From Pseudomonas weihenstephanensis (GTDB lineage Bacteria; Pseudomonadota; Gammaproteobacteria; Pseudomonadales; Pseudomonadaceae): a stretch of DNA of 64,000 bases. Shown in pieces: positions 16,178-25,613 of this stretch; the first letter of the stretch is position 1; every line of letters starts with the position of its first letter. The position numbers and the translations under genes are program-made. Location: assembly GCF_001043055.1 (NCBI RefSeq), contig NZ_JYLF01000013.1:18261-82260 (forward strand), read 5' to 3'. Below the pieces are notes generated by a model. That model had not been told where the DNA came from. It ran no database searches and was given only the letters and a program-made list of their open reading frames with translations.

Positions 16178-17299
16178 TCAACGCTTGCGCAAAATCACGC
16201 TACCAATGGAGTAGCCTGCGCCGAATGAACTGAGGATCGCCAGTGCACCGCTTGGCAAGTCGTCCTGATAAGTGTGGAACGCGATGACTGAACCCGCCGA
16301 GCTGGTGTTGGCGTAGGTGTCGAGAATCACCGGGGCTTCTTCAACCGACGCTTCGCGACCCAACAGGCGCTTGACGATCAGGTGGTTCATGCTCAGGTTG
16401 GCCTGGTGCAGCCAGAAGCGCTTCACATCCGCTACGTTCAGTTGGTTTTCTTCAAGGTGCTGACCGATCAACTCGGCCACCATCGGGCACACCTCACGGA
16501 ATACTTTGCGCCCCTCCTGTACGAACAGTCGGTCCGGGCTGTCCGCCGGCTCGTCTGAGGCACGGTTAAGAAAGCCAAAGTTGTTACGGATGCTGTTGGA
16601 GAACGTGGTCAGCAGCTTGGTGCTGACAATATCGAACTGATGCGCGGAGGTCGCCAGGTCGGCACGCTCGACGATCACGGCGGTCGCCGCATCACCAAAG
16701 ATAAAGTGGCTGTCACGGTCACGGAAATTCAAGTGGCCGGTGCACACTTCCGGGCTTACCAGCAGCACGGCCCGGGCCTGACCCAGTTGCACGCTGTTGC
16801 TGGCGGTCTGAAGGCCAAAAGTGGCCGATGAACAGGCCACGTTCATGTCAAAGCCGAAACCCTGGATGCCCAGCGCCTGTTGCACTTCAATAGCAATGGC
16901 CGGGTATGGGCGCTGCAAGTTGGAGCAGGCGACGATGACGCCGTCGATATCGGCAGCGGTTTTACCCGCACGTTCCAGCGCCTGTCGGGCGGCGCCGACA
17001 GCCATTTCGCACAACACAGACATCTCGTCATTGGAGCGCTCTGGCAAATGCGGGCGCATGCGTTGCGGATCAAGAATGCCGTCCTTGTTCATCACAAAGC
17101 GGCTTTTGATACCGGAAGCTTTTTCGATAAAAGCGGCGCTGGACTCGGCCAGAGGCTCGATCTCGCCGGCCTCGATGGCGCCAGCGTTCTCGGCATTGAA
17201 CTGTTGCACATAGGTATTGAAAGACTGCACCAGCTCTTCGTTGGAGATGCTGTTGGCCGGGGTGTACAGGCCGGTGCCGCTGATGACGACGTTATGCAC
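16178..17299 (-). CDS. Beta-ketoacyl-ACP synthase III-like (PA3286 type)
   Basis: A 373-residue FabH-like condensing enzyme. It starts with GTG at 17299, preceded by GAGGAACGACC; the open frame reaches 17449 but the protein begins MHNVVISGTG. The catalytic triad is visible: Cys156 (NVACSSATFG), His298 (WLHQANLS), Asn331 (YANTSSAGS). It is longer than housekeeping FabH (about 317). Length and sequence style match PA3286, which in P. aeruginosa condenses an octanoyl-CoA from beta-oxidation with malonyl-ACP. Substrate preference here is inferred. Confidence 0.88.
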   Translation of the reverse strand: MHNVVISGTGLYTPANSISNEELVQSFNTYVQQFNAENAGAIEAGEIEPLAESSAAFIEKASGIKSRFVMNKDGILDPQRMRPHLPERSNDEMSVLCEMAVGAARQALERAGKTAADIDGVIVACSNLQRPYPAIAIEVQQALGIQGFGFDMNVACSSATFGLQTASNSVQLGQARAVLLVSPEVCTGHLNFRDRDSHFIFGDAATAVIVERADLATSAHQFDIVSTKLLTTFSNSIRNNFGFLNRASDEPADSPDRLFVQEGRKVFREVCPMVAELIGQHLEENQLNVADVKRFWLHQANLSMNHLIVKRLLGREASVEEAPVILDTYANTSSAGSVIAFHTYQDDLPSGALAILSSFGAGYSIGSVILRKR

Positions 17300-17333
17300 G
17301 GTCGTTCCTCTGTTCTGATCAAGCAGAAAATAC

Positions 17334-17349
17334 TGGCACCTTAGTGCCA
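17334..17349. promoter_or_regulatory. Inverted repeat upstream of the KAS III gene
   Basis: TGGCAC (17334-17339), CTTA, GTGCCA (17344-17349). The palindrome lies 35-50 bases before the GTG start, in the leader or promoter. It may be an operator; no known regulator is recognised. Confidence 0.35.
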
Positions 17350-17472
17350 AGTCATAAAAAGACTTACCCCAGCACATGAGGGGTAAATGCCTTGGATCAA
17401 ATTTGTGTCTGGACTTTATAGCCGCGAAGTTTGCCATAAAAGGCAACATTTGGCGTTATGCGAGCAACAAAG

Positions 17473-17689
17473 CCCCTCACCCTGGCCCTCTCCCGAAGGG
17501 AGAGGGGACTGATTGCGCGCGCTTTCAATAACACTGCCAATCAGCCCCTCTTCTACAAAAGCGGACCGTTTGCACAAACCTTAACCCCCCACAATTTAGT
17601 CCCCATCTACAAAAGTGGGGCGTTTGCACAAACCTTCAAAACACCGCAATTTAGCCCCCTCTCCCTCCGGGAGAGGGTTGGGGTGAGGG
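17473..17689. repeat. REP doublet with an internal direct repeat
   Basis: Two inverted, mutually complementary palindromic elements: 17473-17507 (CCCCTCACCCTGGCCCTCTC and on) and 17655-17689 (ending GGTTGGGGTGAGGG). The 147 bases between hold a direct repeat with a 54-base period: a block CTACAAAAGCGG...TTTGCACAAACCTT at 17553 recurs at 17607. The right element abuts the hrpA stop codon. The same element type occurs as a doublet at 30301-30397. The 17300-17689 gap holds no gene. Confidence 0.75.
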
Positions 17690-20600
17690 TCAGGCCTCCA
17701 CTCCACTCCATTGCTTGCTCAAGCGCTTGTCAGAAATCGGCACTTTGGTGCCCAACTGCTGACCGAACAACGACACGCGGTACTCCTCCAGCCACCAGCG
17801 ATACAGCTCCAGTTGCGGGTCGCGCTTGCCTTCCTGGGCATGCTTGGAGGCGCGCGCCTGGTACTGCGCCCATAACCCACTCAATTCAACGCTCCACACC
17901 CGGTCTTTCTGCACCTGACCCGGCAGTTTTTCCAGTCGTAACTCAATCGCCTTCAAATACCGCGGCAACTCCTTGAGCCACACCGCCGGCGTCTCGCGCA
18001 CAAAGCCTGGGTACACCAAGTGGCTCAGTTGCTGCTTGATGTCATTCAAGGCCACTGCTTGCGCCAGATCAATCTTGCCCTTGAAGCGCTTTTGCAGGCC
18101 GTGCCACAGCTTGAGAATGTCCAGCGTCAGTTTGGCCAGTTTCTCGGCGTGCTCAGTCCAGCCTGCGCGTTTGCGCTCGGCCAACGAAGCCAGCCCGGCG
18201 CCATCGCGCGGCAACACCGCCTCGCCTTCAAGGATGCAGCTGTCGAGACTGGCCAGCAGAATGTCTTCTACCAGGCTTTCGACCCGGCCCAGCTCGCGGT
18301 ACAGCAACCCCAACTCGGTCAGCCCCGGCAACTTGCCGCGCAGGAACTTGGCCGGCTCGGCCAGTTGCTGCATCAGCAAACGTTGTAAAGCGCGGCGGTG
18401 CTGATATTCGGCCTCAGCCGGCGTCGAAAAGCGCCCTTCCTTGACCGTGTTGCCCTCTTCCACCAACGCCGGGTACACCGTCATCGACAGCCCGGCGATC
18501 TTTTGTTGGGTTTTCTCGGCCACCGGGGCAAATACTTTGGCTTCAACCGGCTGCTGGTTTTTGGCCGTTTGCGGCACTGCCAGCGCCGCCTGACTGGCCT
18601 GCGCAAAGCGTGCCGTCAGTTCAGCCAGATCACGGCCTTCTCCGAGGAATTTGCCATCAGCGTCCACCACTTCGATGTTCATCTTCAGGTGGTTTTCGAC
18701 TTGCTGCGCGGCCTCTGTCCACGCCTCGTCACTGACCCGCGCACCGGTCATGCGCAACAATTCGCGGCCCAAGGTTTGCGGCAACGAACCCTGCGCAAAC
18801 GCCATCCGCTCCAGAGCGGCTTTGACGAAGTCCGGCACCGGGACAAAGTTTTTGCGCAACGCTTTGGGCAAACTGCGCACCAAGGCGATGCACTTGGCCT
18901 CGATCATGCCGGGCACCAGCCATTCCAGACGCTCCGGCGGTAACACCGGAAGCAACGGCGCGGGCACTTTGACGGTCACGCCATCGCGCGGGTGATTGGG
19001 TTCAAAGTGATAGCTCAACGCCAGGGTCAAATCCCCCAGATGCAAGGTGTCAGGGTAATGCCGGGCAGTGATTTCGGTGGCTTCGCGGGCCAGCACGTCT
19101 TCTTCGCGCATGATCAGCAGTTGCGGGTCTTTCTGGCTGTTGACCCGGTACCAGCTGTCAAACGTTGCGGTCTGATGAATCTCGGCCGGTAAGCGCGCAT
19201 CGTAAAACGCATACAGGGTTTCTTCGTCTGCCAGGATGTCCCGACGACGGGCCTTGGCCTCCAGTTCGTCGAGTTGCTCCAGCAGTTGAGCGTTGGCGGT
19301 CAGGCACTTGGCTCGCGACAGAATCTCGCCGCGCACCAACCCTTCGCGGATGAACAACTCGCGTGACATCACCGGGTCGATCGGCCCGTAATGCACGGCA
19401 CGGCGCCCGACCACAATCAGCCCGAACAAGGTGATTTGCTCGTAAGCCACCACTTGCCCGCGCTTTTTCTCCCAATGCGGCTCGAAGAAGTTCTTTTTCA
19501 CCAGATGCCCCGCCAGCGGCTCGATCCAGTCCGGCTCGATCTTGGCCACCATGCGCGCATAGAGTTTGGTGGTTTCTACCAGCTCGGCGGTCATCAGCCA
19601 TTGCGGGCGCTTTTTGCCCAGCCCGGATGAGGGGTGAATCCAGAACCTGCGCTGGCGCGCGCCCAGATAATCACCGTCTTCGGTCTTTTGTCCGATCTGA
19701 CTGAGCAAGCCGGACAACACCGCTTTGTGCAGCTTCGGATAATCTGCCGGCTCTTTATTGACCGTCAGTTGCAGGTCGCGGCAGATCAGGCTCAGCTGAC
19801 GATGGGAATCACGCCATTCGCGCAGGCGCAGGTAGTTCAAGAAGTTCTTGCGGCACCAGTTGCGCAGCGGGCTGGCGGTCAGTGCCTGACGCTGCTCTTC
19901 AAAGCCGCGCCATACGTTGATCAGCGCAGCGAAGTCCGAGTCCACGTCTTTCCATTGCGCATGGGCCTGATCGGCCGCTTGCTGGCGCTCGGGTGGACGT
20001 TCACGCGGGTCTTGCACCGACATCGCACTGGCCACGATCAACACTTCCTGCAAGCTGCCCAGTTTGGCCGCTTCGAGCAACATGCGGCCCATGCGCGGGT
20101 CAACCGGCAAGCGCGCCAGTTGTCGGCCCAACGGGGTCAGCTGGTTCTCGCGGTTAACCGCCGACAGCTCTTGCAACAGATTGAAACCATCGGTGATGGC
20201 CTTGCCGTCCGGTGGCTCGATGAACGGGAACGCGGTGATCTCGCCCAGCCGCAAATGCAGCATTTGCAGGATCACGGCCGCCAGGTTGGTGCGCAGAATC
20301 TCGGGGTCGGTAAATTCGGGCCGTGCGTTGAAGTCTTCTTCGGCGTACAAGCGCACGCAAATACCCGGCTCAACCCGGCCGCAACGACCTTTACGCTGAT
20401 TGGCGCTGGCCTGTGAAATGGCTTCGATCGGCAGGCGCTGCACTTTGGCGCGATAGCTGTAACGACTGATACGCGCCGTGCCGCTGTCGATCACATAGCG
20501 GATACCCGGCACCGTGAGCGAGGTTTCCGCAACGTTGGTTGCCAGCACCACGCGCCGCCCAGGGTGCGACTGAAAAATTCGCTGCTGCTCGGCCGGGGAC

Positions 20601-21601
20601 AGTCGCGCATATAAAGGCAGGATTTCGGTGTGCTTGAGTTGTGCCTTGCGCAGCATGTCGGCGGCATCGCGGATCTCACGCTCACCGGGCAAAAACACCA
20701 GTACATCGCCAGGGCTTTTGCGCTCATGGTGTTCGTGCGCGGCAATCTCATCCAGCGTGGCAATGATCGCCTGATCGACGCTCAAGTCTTCTTCGACACT
20801 GTTACCCTCCTCGTCCTGCTCGCTGGTCAGCGGGCGGTACCAGGTGTCTACCGGGTACGTACGGCCCGAGACCTCGACAATCGGCGCATCGTTGAAATGC
20901 TTGGAGAAGCGCTCAAGGTCGATGGTGGCCGAGGTGATGATGACTTTCAGGTCGGGGCGACGCGGCAGCAGGATTTTCAGATAACCCAGCAAAAAGTCGA
21001 TGTTCAGACTGCGTTCGTGTGCTTCGTCGACGATGATCGTGTCGTAGCGTTCCAGGTAACGGTCGTGCTGGGTTTCGGCCAGCAAAATACCGTCGGTCAT
21101 CAGCTTGACCAAGGTATTGGAATCGCTTTGATCCTCGAACCGCACTTGATAGCCGACCAGTGCGCCCAGCGGTGTACCCAACTCTTCTGCTACGCGGCTG
21201 GCCACGCTGCGCGCTGCAATGCGCCGCGGCTGTGTGTGACCAATCAGGCCATGCTGACCACGACCGATTTCGAGGCAGATTTTCGGCAACTGAGTGGTTT
21301 TACCCGAACCGGTCTCACCCGCCAGAATCAGCACCTGATGCTTGAGCAGCGCGGCCTTGATCTCATCGCGCTTGGCGGCAATGGGCAAGTTTTCGTCATA
21401 GCGAATCAGCGGCACACTGGCGGCCCGCGCCGTCACCTGCGCGCACGACGCCTCAACCCGCGCCACCCAGGCCGCCAGCTTGGCGTCGTCCGGTTTTTTG
21501 CGCAGCTCATGCAACTGCCGACGCAGCTTATGGCGGTCGGCAATCATGGCGTGATCGAGGTGTTTCAGCAGCGTGTCGATAGCAGGCGATTCGTCAGTCA
21601 T
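17690..21601 (-). CDS. hrpA: ATP-dependent RNA helicase HrpA
   Basis: A 1303-residue DEAH-box helicase, the usual length for HrpA (about 1300). The start is ATG at 21601 (MTDESPAIDTL); the 44 codons before it look non-coding. Motifs: Walker A GETGSGKT 95-102, DEAH 192-195, SAT soon after, QRKGRCGRVEPG in the second RecA lobe near residue 400, then the helicase-associated and OB regions and the long DUF3418 C-terminal half. In E. coli HrpA rescues stalled or collided ribosomes by splitting them. It appears monocistronic. Confidence 0.95.
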   Translation of the reverse strand: MTDESPAIDTLLKHLDHAMIADRHKLRRQLHELRKKPDDAKLAAWVARVEASCAQVTARAASVPLIRYDENLPIAAKRDEIKAALLKHQVLILAGETGSGKTTQLPKICLEIGRGQHGLIGHTQPRRIAARSVASRVAEELGTPLGALVGYQVRFEDQSDSNTLVKLMTDGILLAETQHDRYLERYDTIIVDEAHERSLNIDFLLGYLKILLPRRPDLKVIITSATIDLERFSKHFNDAPIVEVSGRTYPVDTWYRPLTSEQDEEGNSVEEDLSVDQAIIATLDEIAAHEHHERKSPGDVLVFLPGEREIRDAADMLRKAQLKHTEILPLYARLSPAEQQRIFQSHPGRRVVLATNVAETSLTVPGIRYVIDSGTARISRYSYRAKVQRLPIEAISQASANQRKGRCGRVEPGICVRLYAEEDFNARPEFTDPEILRTNLAAVILQMLHLRLGEITAFPFIEPPDGKAITDGFNLLQELSAVNRENQLTPLGRQLARLPVDPRMGRMLLEAAKLGSLQEVLIVASAMSVQDPRERPPERQQAADQAHAQWKDVDSDFAALINVWRGFEEQRQALTASPLRNWCRKNFLNYLRLREWRDSHRQLSLICRDLQLTVNKEPADYPKLHKAVLSGLLSQIGQKTEDGDYLGARQRRFWIHPSSGLGKKRPQWLMTAELVETTKLYARMVAKIEPDWIEPLAGHLVKKNFFEPHWEKKRGQVVAYEQITLFGLIVVGRRAVHYGPIDPVMSRELFIREGLVRGEILSRAKCLTANAQLLEQLDELEAKARRRDILADEETLYAFYDARLPAEIHQTATFDSWYRVNSQKDPQLLIMREEDVLAREATEITARHYPDTLHLGDLTLALSYHFEPNHPRDGVTVKVPAPLLPVLPPERLEWLVPGMIEAKCIALVRSLPKALRKNFVPVPDFVKAALERMAFAQGSLPQTLGRELLRMTGARVSDEAWTEAAQQVENHLKMNIEVVDADGKFLGEGRDLAELTARFAQASQAALAVPQTAKNQQPVEAKVFAPVAEKTQQKIAGLSMTVYPALVEEGNTVKEGRFSTPAEAEYQHRRALQRLLMQQLAEPAKFLRGKLPGLTELGLLYRELGRVESLVEDILLASLDSCILEGEAVLPRDGAGLASLAERKRAGWTEHAEKLAKLTLDILKLWHGLQKRFKGKIDLAQAVALNDIKQQLSHLVYPGFVRETPAVWLKELPRYLKAIELRLEKLPGQVQKDRVWSVELSGLWAQYQARASKHAQEGKRDPQLELYRWWLEEYRVSLFGQQLGTKVPISDKRLSKQWSGVEA

Positions 21602-21874
21602 CAGGTGCGCAAAAGTCTTGGTAAAGGCAGGGGGCGGATTGTCGCAGATTTGGGGGCTGTTGCACGAATCTGTGGCCACTCGGCCGTTGATGAGGCGCAA
21701 TCGATAGATGACCGGGTGCAAGATCACGATCACTCATCGGCTCTAATACGGCATTTGAGCGGCAGACGGGGTTTCATTTTTAATCGACATTCACTCACAC
21801 CTCACTCATTGAGAGCACAACGATATAACAGGTGTGAAGCTCGAAAAGCTCAAGACCTAAATATTCAACACTGA

Positions 21875-23584
21875 CTAACCTCGGCGCCGATAAGGAAACA
21901 CATCAATCACCTTGCCCTCGGCAATAGCCGCTTGCAGGCTTTTCCAGTAATCGGCGTCGTAGATTTCACCGTGCAGCTCGTCGAACAGGCGGCGCTGGCT
22001 GGCGTCGGCAAACAGGAAGGGCGGGAATTCTTCCGGGAACACGTCCAGCGGGCCAATCGAGTACCACGGTTCGCTGGCCATCTCGTCTTCCGGGGTGCGC
22101 GGCTGCGGGATGTGGCGAAAGTTGGCTTCGGTCAAAAAGCAGATTTCGTCGTAGTCGTAGAACACCACGCGGCCGTGGCGGGTGACGCCGAAGTTTTTCA
22201 ACAGCATGTCACCGGGAAAAATATTGGCCGCGGCCAGTTGCTTGATCGCCAGCCCATAGTCATCAAGGGCTTCACGCGTTTGCGCCGCACTGGCGTTTTC
22301 CAGGTAGAGGTTGAGCGGGGTCATGCGCCGCTCGGTCCAGCAGTGACGAATCAGTACGCTGTCGCCGTCGAGCACCACGGTTGAAGGCGCAACCGCCAGC
22401 AGTTCGGCTAGGCACTCAGGTTCGAACTTGCTCAGCGGAAAGCGAAAATCGGCGAACTCCTGGGTATCGGCCATACGCCCGACCCGGTCGACACTTTTCA
22501 CCAGCCGGTATTTCTCAATCACCGTGGCCCGGCTGACATTTTTCGACGGCGAAAAGCGGTCTTTGATCAGTTTGAATACCGTATTGAAGCCCGGCAGGGT
22601 GAATACGGTCATGACCATGCCGCGCACACCGGGGGCCATGACAAAGCGGTCATCGGTGGTGGCCAGGTGATTGATCAGGGCACGGTAGAACTCGGATTTA
22701 CCGTGTTTGTAAAAACCGATCGAGGTGTAAAGTTCGGCAATGTGCTTACCGGGCAGGATGCGTTTGAGAAAGCCGATAAACTCCGCAGGCACCGGCACAT
22801 CGACCATGAAGTAGGAGCGGGTAAACGAGAAAATGATCGACACCTGTGCCTCGTCGGTGATCAAGGCATCAATCTGAATGCCCTGGCCTTCGCGGTGCAA
22901 AAACGGGATCACCAGCGGCCACTGCTCATCGTGGGTGTACAGCCGCCCCACCAGGTACGCGCCCTTGTTGCGATACAACACCGAACCAAACAACTCGATG
23001 GCCAGTTCCGGGTCTTTGCACACCCAGTCGGGCAGGCTGTCGCGCAGTTCGGCTTCCAGTCGTCGCAGGTCACCCGGCAAGTCGGCGTAGGCCTCCCTGA
23101 AGGCGTAGTCGGTAAAGATCTGCGCGAGGGTGTCGCTTAATTGCCCGGCCGGGCGATAGATACGGGTTTGCGCGGCCCGCGCCTGGCGCAAGGCCGGGCG
23201 CGTGGTGTGAATGAACATGCAGTCATCGCTGATCAGGTCATGACTGAACAGGCTGCAAAAGGTCGAGTTGTACCAGGTCTCGGCCAACTCATCGTCAAAA
23301 CGCAGGTCAATCAGGCGGATGTAAGCGCCTTTAACGAGCGGCCAATGGCGGGCCTCAAACAGGCCTTGCCCGGCATACGTCGACTGCAACCGCTGGCTGA
23401 CTTCACTGACCTTTTGTTCGTAGAGGTTGATGCGCGCCGCTGAGGCCGCCTGCGCGTCTTGCCACAACGCGCCTTCAAAACGGGTGCGCGCACCGTCGGT
23501 GATCCGAAGGAAGTGTTCCCGATAGTCGTCAAAACCTTCCAGAATCATCTTTGCAATGGCAGCAGCAGGCCAGGACTGGGGCAT
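21875..23584 (-). CDS. aceK: Isocitrate dehydrogenase kinase/phosphatase
   Basis: A 569-residue bifunctional enzyme that phosphorylates and dephosphorylates isocitrate dehydrogenase, directing carbon to the TCA cycle or the glyoxylate shunt. Family length is about 570-580. Recognisable segments: APGVRGMVMTVFTLPGFNTV (ATP-binding/regulatory region, near 315-335), VFKLIKDRF (kinase Lys), and NFGVTRHGRVVFYDYDEI (catalytic/metal Asp residues, near 460-478). As usual in Pseudomonas it is not in an operon with aceA or aceB. Confidence 0.95.
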   Translation of the reverse strand: MPQSWPAAAIAKMILEGFDDYREHFLRITDGARTRFEGALWQDAQAASAARINLYEQKVSEVSQRLQSTYAGQGLFEARHWPLVKGAYIRLIDLRFDDELAETWYNSTFCSLFSHDLISDDCMFIHTTRPALRQARAAQTRIYRPAGQLSDTLAQIFTDYAFREAYADLPGDLRRLEAELRDSLPDWVCKDPELAIELFGSVLYRNKGAYLVGRLYTHDEQWPLVIPFLHREGQGIQIDALITDEAQVSIIFSFTRSYFMVDVPVPAEFIGFLKRILPGKHIAELYTSIGFYKHGKSEFYRALINHLATTDDRFVMAPGVRGMVMTVFTLPGFNTVFKLIKDRFSPSKNVSRATVIEKYRLVKSVDRVGRMADTQEFADFRFPLSKFEPECLAELLAVAPSTVVLDGDSVLIRHCWTERRMTPLNLYLENASAAQTREALDDYGLAIKQLAAANIFPGDMLLKNFGVTRHGRVVFYDYDEICFLTEANFRHIPQPRTPEDEMASEPWYSIGPLDVFPEEFPPFLFADASQRRLFDELHGEIYDADYWKSLQAAIAEGKVIDVFPYRRRG

Positions 23585-23722
23585 GGGTGAACCTCGGTAC
23601 GCACAGCGTTGATTATGTTGTTATGCGCCTGAGCTTAGTGGCCAATTGTAACCAGACGCAACCATTGCCTTGCGCGCTGCATCCCCTACACTGCCCCGCT
23701 CAAACCTTGTAAGGAAACAACC

Positions 23723-24616
23723 GTGAGACTTGTCGATATCGCGCGCATGCTGTCGCTGGCAGGCATTTGGGGCGCCAGCTTTTTGTTTATGCGGATCATC
23801 GCGCCGGTCCTCGGCTCCATCCCTACGGCGTTCTTTCGTGTCTCCATCGCAGCGACGGGGCTGCTGGTGATACTGGCGTTGATGCGGGTCCGCTGGAACT
23901 TCGGCGGCAAGTTCAAGGTGGTATTGATCCTGGGGGTGATTAACTCCGGGATACCGGCCACGCTCTACTCGGTGGCCGCTCAAGTATTGCCGGCGGGTTA
24001 TTCGGCCATTTTCAATGCCACCACACCGCTGATGGGTGTGTTGATTGGCGGGCTGTTTTTTAGCGAAAAACTCACCCTGACCAAAATGGCCGGGGTGTTT
24101 CTGGGCTTGCTCGGGGTCGGGGTGCTGACCCGTGCGGGGCCGGTGGCGTTTGATATGGATTTGCTGATGGGTGCCCTCGCCTGCTTGCTGGCCACCACGT
24201 GCTACGGCTTCGCAGGCTTTTTGGCGCGTCGCTGGCTGGATCAGCAAGGCGGGCTTGATCCGCGTCTTTCTGCGCTGGGCAGCATGCTCGGCGCTACGCT
24301 GTTCCTGCTACCGCTGTTTGGCATCAGCCTGATCAACCAACCACCCGCCAGTTGGGGCGGTATCAGTGTGTGGCTCTCGCTGCTGGGGCTTGGCCTGTTG
24401 TGCACAGCTTTTGCCTACATTCTGTACTTCCGTTTACTGACCAGCATTGGCCCGGTCAAATCCATGACCGTGACCTTTATGATCCCGCCGTTTGGCGTGT
24501 TATGGGGCGCATTGTTTCTGGATGAGCCGTTGTCGATGGCGCACATTTATGGCGGCGTACTGATTGCCCTGGCGTTATGGCTGGTGCTCAAGCCAGGGGC
24601 CATCGCCAAAGCCTGA
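23723..24616 (+). CDS. EamA/DMT family transporter
   Basis: A 297-residue inner-membrane protein with about ten helices in two EamA repeats (10-140 and 155-290). It starts with GTG at 23723, preceded by AAGGAA. Features include GIWGASFLFMRI near 13-24 and the second-repeat pattern FAYILYFRLLTSIGPVKS. The substrate is unknown. It converges with another EamA gene, with a strong hairpin between; the two are not near-identical and look like independent family members. Confidence 0.85.
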   Translation: MRLVDIARMLSLAGIWGASFLFMRIIAPVLGSIPTAFFRVSIAATGLLVILALMRVRWNFGGKFKVVLILGVINSGIPATLYSVAAQVLPAGYSAIFNATTPLMGVLIGGLFFSEKLTLTKMAGVFLGLLGVGVLTRAGPVAFDMDLLMGALACLLATTCYGFAGFLARRWLDQQGGLDPRLSALGSMLGATLFLLPLFGISLINQPPASWGGISVWLSLLGLGLLCTAFAYILYFRLLTSIGPVKSMTVTFMIPPFGVLWGALFLDEPLSMAHIYGGVLIALALWLVLKPGAIAKA

Positions 24617-24618
24617 TG

Positions 24619-24644
24619 CAAGGCGCGAGCACGCTCGCGCCTTG
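24619..24644. terminator. Bidirectional hairpin between convergent EamA genes
   Basis: Perfect 12-bp stem CAAGGCGCGAGC (24619-24630) and GCTCGCGCCTTG (24633-24644) with a two-base loop, between the two stop codons (24616 and 24649). There is no T-run. Confidence 0.65.
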
Positions 24645-24648
24645 TCAC

Positions 24649-25515
24649 TTATGGGCGGGATTTACGGAACACGAACATCAAACCGATGATGATCATGGCC
24701 ATGCCCAGCAGGCTCAACGCTGCCAGCTTATTGCCGAAAATCATGTAATCCATGACTGCTGTCACCGCAGGCACCAGGTAAAACAGGCTGGTGACATTGA
24801 CCAGATTGCCCCGGGCAATCATCCGGTACAGCAGCAAGGTCGCCAGCACGGAGACCACCAACCCCATCCATAACACCGGTACGACAAAGCCTGCGCTGTG
24901 TTCAAAATGAAACGGTTGAAACGGCACAAACACGGCGCACACCAGCAACCCGGCGGCATATTGCAAGGGCAAAGTGCCCAGCGGGTTGTCAGTGATGCGT
25001 TTTTGCATCAGCGTGCCCACGGTCATGCTCAGCAATGCCAGCACGGCAAAGAGCATGCCTTGCCACGACATACCCGCCAGCCCCAGCCCCTGATACACCA
25101 CCAGCACCAACCCCGCCAAGCCCATAAACAGCCCCAGCAGACGGCTCCAGGAGTGACGCCGCTCCATGATCACGGCAGTCAGTATCGGTTGCACGCCCAT
25201 CACCGTGGCCATCACCCCCGGGGTGACATTAAGGTCCAGCGCCAACAGGTAAAAAATCTGATAGGCGCCGAGCAGCACCGCGCCTGTGGCCAAGGCATAC
25301 CGCACGGCCTGCGCACTACGAGGCTGTTTGATTTTCAGTAAGGGGATCAGCAGCCCCAATGCCAGCAGCGCGATGGCAAAACGAATCAGCAGAAAGGCAA
25401 ACGGCGACGCGTGGGCCAAGCCCCATTTAGAGAAGATCGCGCCGCTGCTCCACAGCAACACAAACAGGCTCGTGGAGGCCGCTGCAAAGGCAGATTCTTT
25501 AGAGATCGAAAACAT
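24649..25515 (-). CDS. EamA/DMT family transporter behind a leader ORF
   Basis: A 288-residue inner-membrane protein with ten predicted helices in two EamA repeats (about 13-140 and 155-283), ending in a short basic tail (FRKSRP). ATG at 25515 with AGGTG eight bases upstream. The substrate is not known from the sequence. What sets it apart from the neighbouring EamA gene is its 5' region: a sigma-70-like promoter, a valine-rich leader frame and an intrinsic terminator 20 bases before the start. By analogy with ilv leaders this suggests branched-chain amino acids, mainly valine, as the regulatory signal and perhaps as the cargo. That link is inference. Confidence 0.85.
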   Translation of the reverse strand: MFSISKESAFAAASTSLFVLLWSSGAIFSKWGLAHASPFAFLLIRFAIALLALGLLIPLLKIKQPRSAQAVRYALATGAVLLGAYQIFYLLALDLNVTPGVMATVMGVQPILTAVIMERRHSWSRLLGLFMGLAGLVLVVYQGLGLAGMSWQGMLFAVLALLSMTVGTLMQKRITDNPLGTLPLQYAAGLLVCAVFVPFQPFHFEHSAGFVVPVLWMGLVVSVLATLLLYRMIARGNLVNVTSLFYLVPAVTAVMDYMIFGNKLAALSLLGMAMIIIGLMFVFRKSRP

Positions 25516-25536
25516 GAGTCACACCTGTCATCAGGC

Positions 25537-25567
25537 AAAAAAAGCCAACTCAGCCAAAGCTGAAGTT
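25537..25567 (-). terminator. Intrinsic terminator in the EamA leader (candidate attenuator)
   Basis: On the minus strand: AACTTCAGC (25567-25559), loop TTTG, GCTGAGTT (25554-25547), then GGC and seven T (25543-25537). The stem has one bulged T. It lies between the leader ORF stop (25609) and the transporter start (25515), where it would cut transcription before the gene. The TTCAGC of its first arm also occurs at 25600-25595, so other pairings are possible. Confidence 0.75.
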
Positions 25568-25594
25568 CATGGGTTTTTCAGACGGGTACGGCCA

Positions 25595-25613
25595 GCTGAA
25601 CGCTCGGTTCAGC
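25595..25613 (-). promoter_or_regulatory. Hairpin over the leader ORF stop codon
   Basis: GCTGAAC (25613-25607), loop CGAGC, GTTCAGC (25601-25595): a perfect 7-bp stem containing the TGA stop of the leader frame. A terminating ribosome would cover or melt it. Its GCTGAA can pair with either TTCAGC copy, and its GTTCAGC can pair weakly with the last arm of the terminator. It is therefore a candidate switching element. Confidence 0.55.

Noticed and set aside
17553..17640. Direct repeat considered as a CRISPR array
   Set aside because: Only two units, about 30 bases alike, with no set of spacers and no cas genes. It is part of the REP doublet.
20630..21874. 414-codon plus-strand frame over hrpA
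   Set aside because: Shadow of the HrpA coding sequence; hrpA motifs are all in frame.
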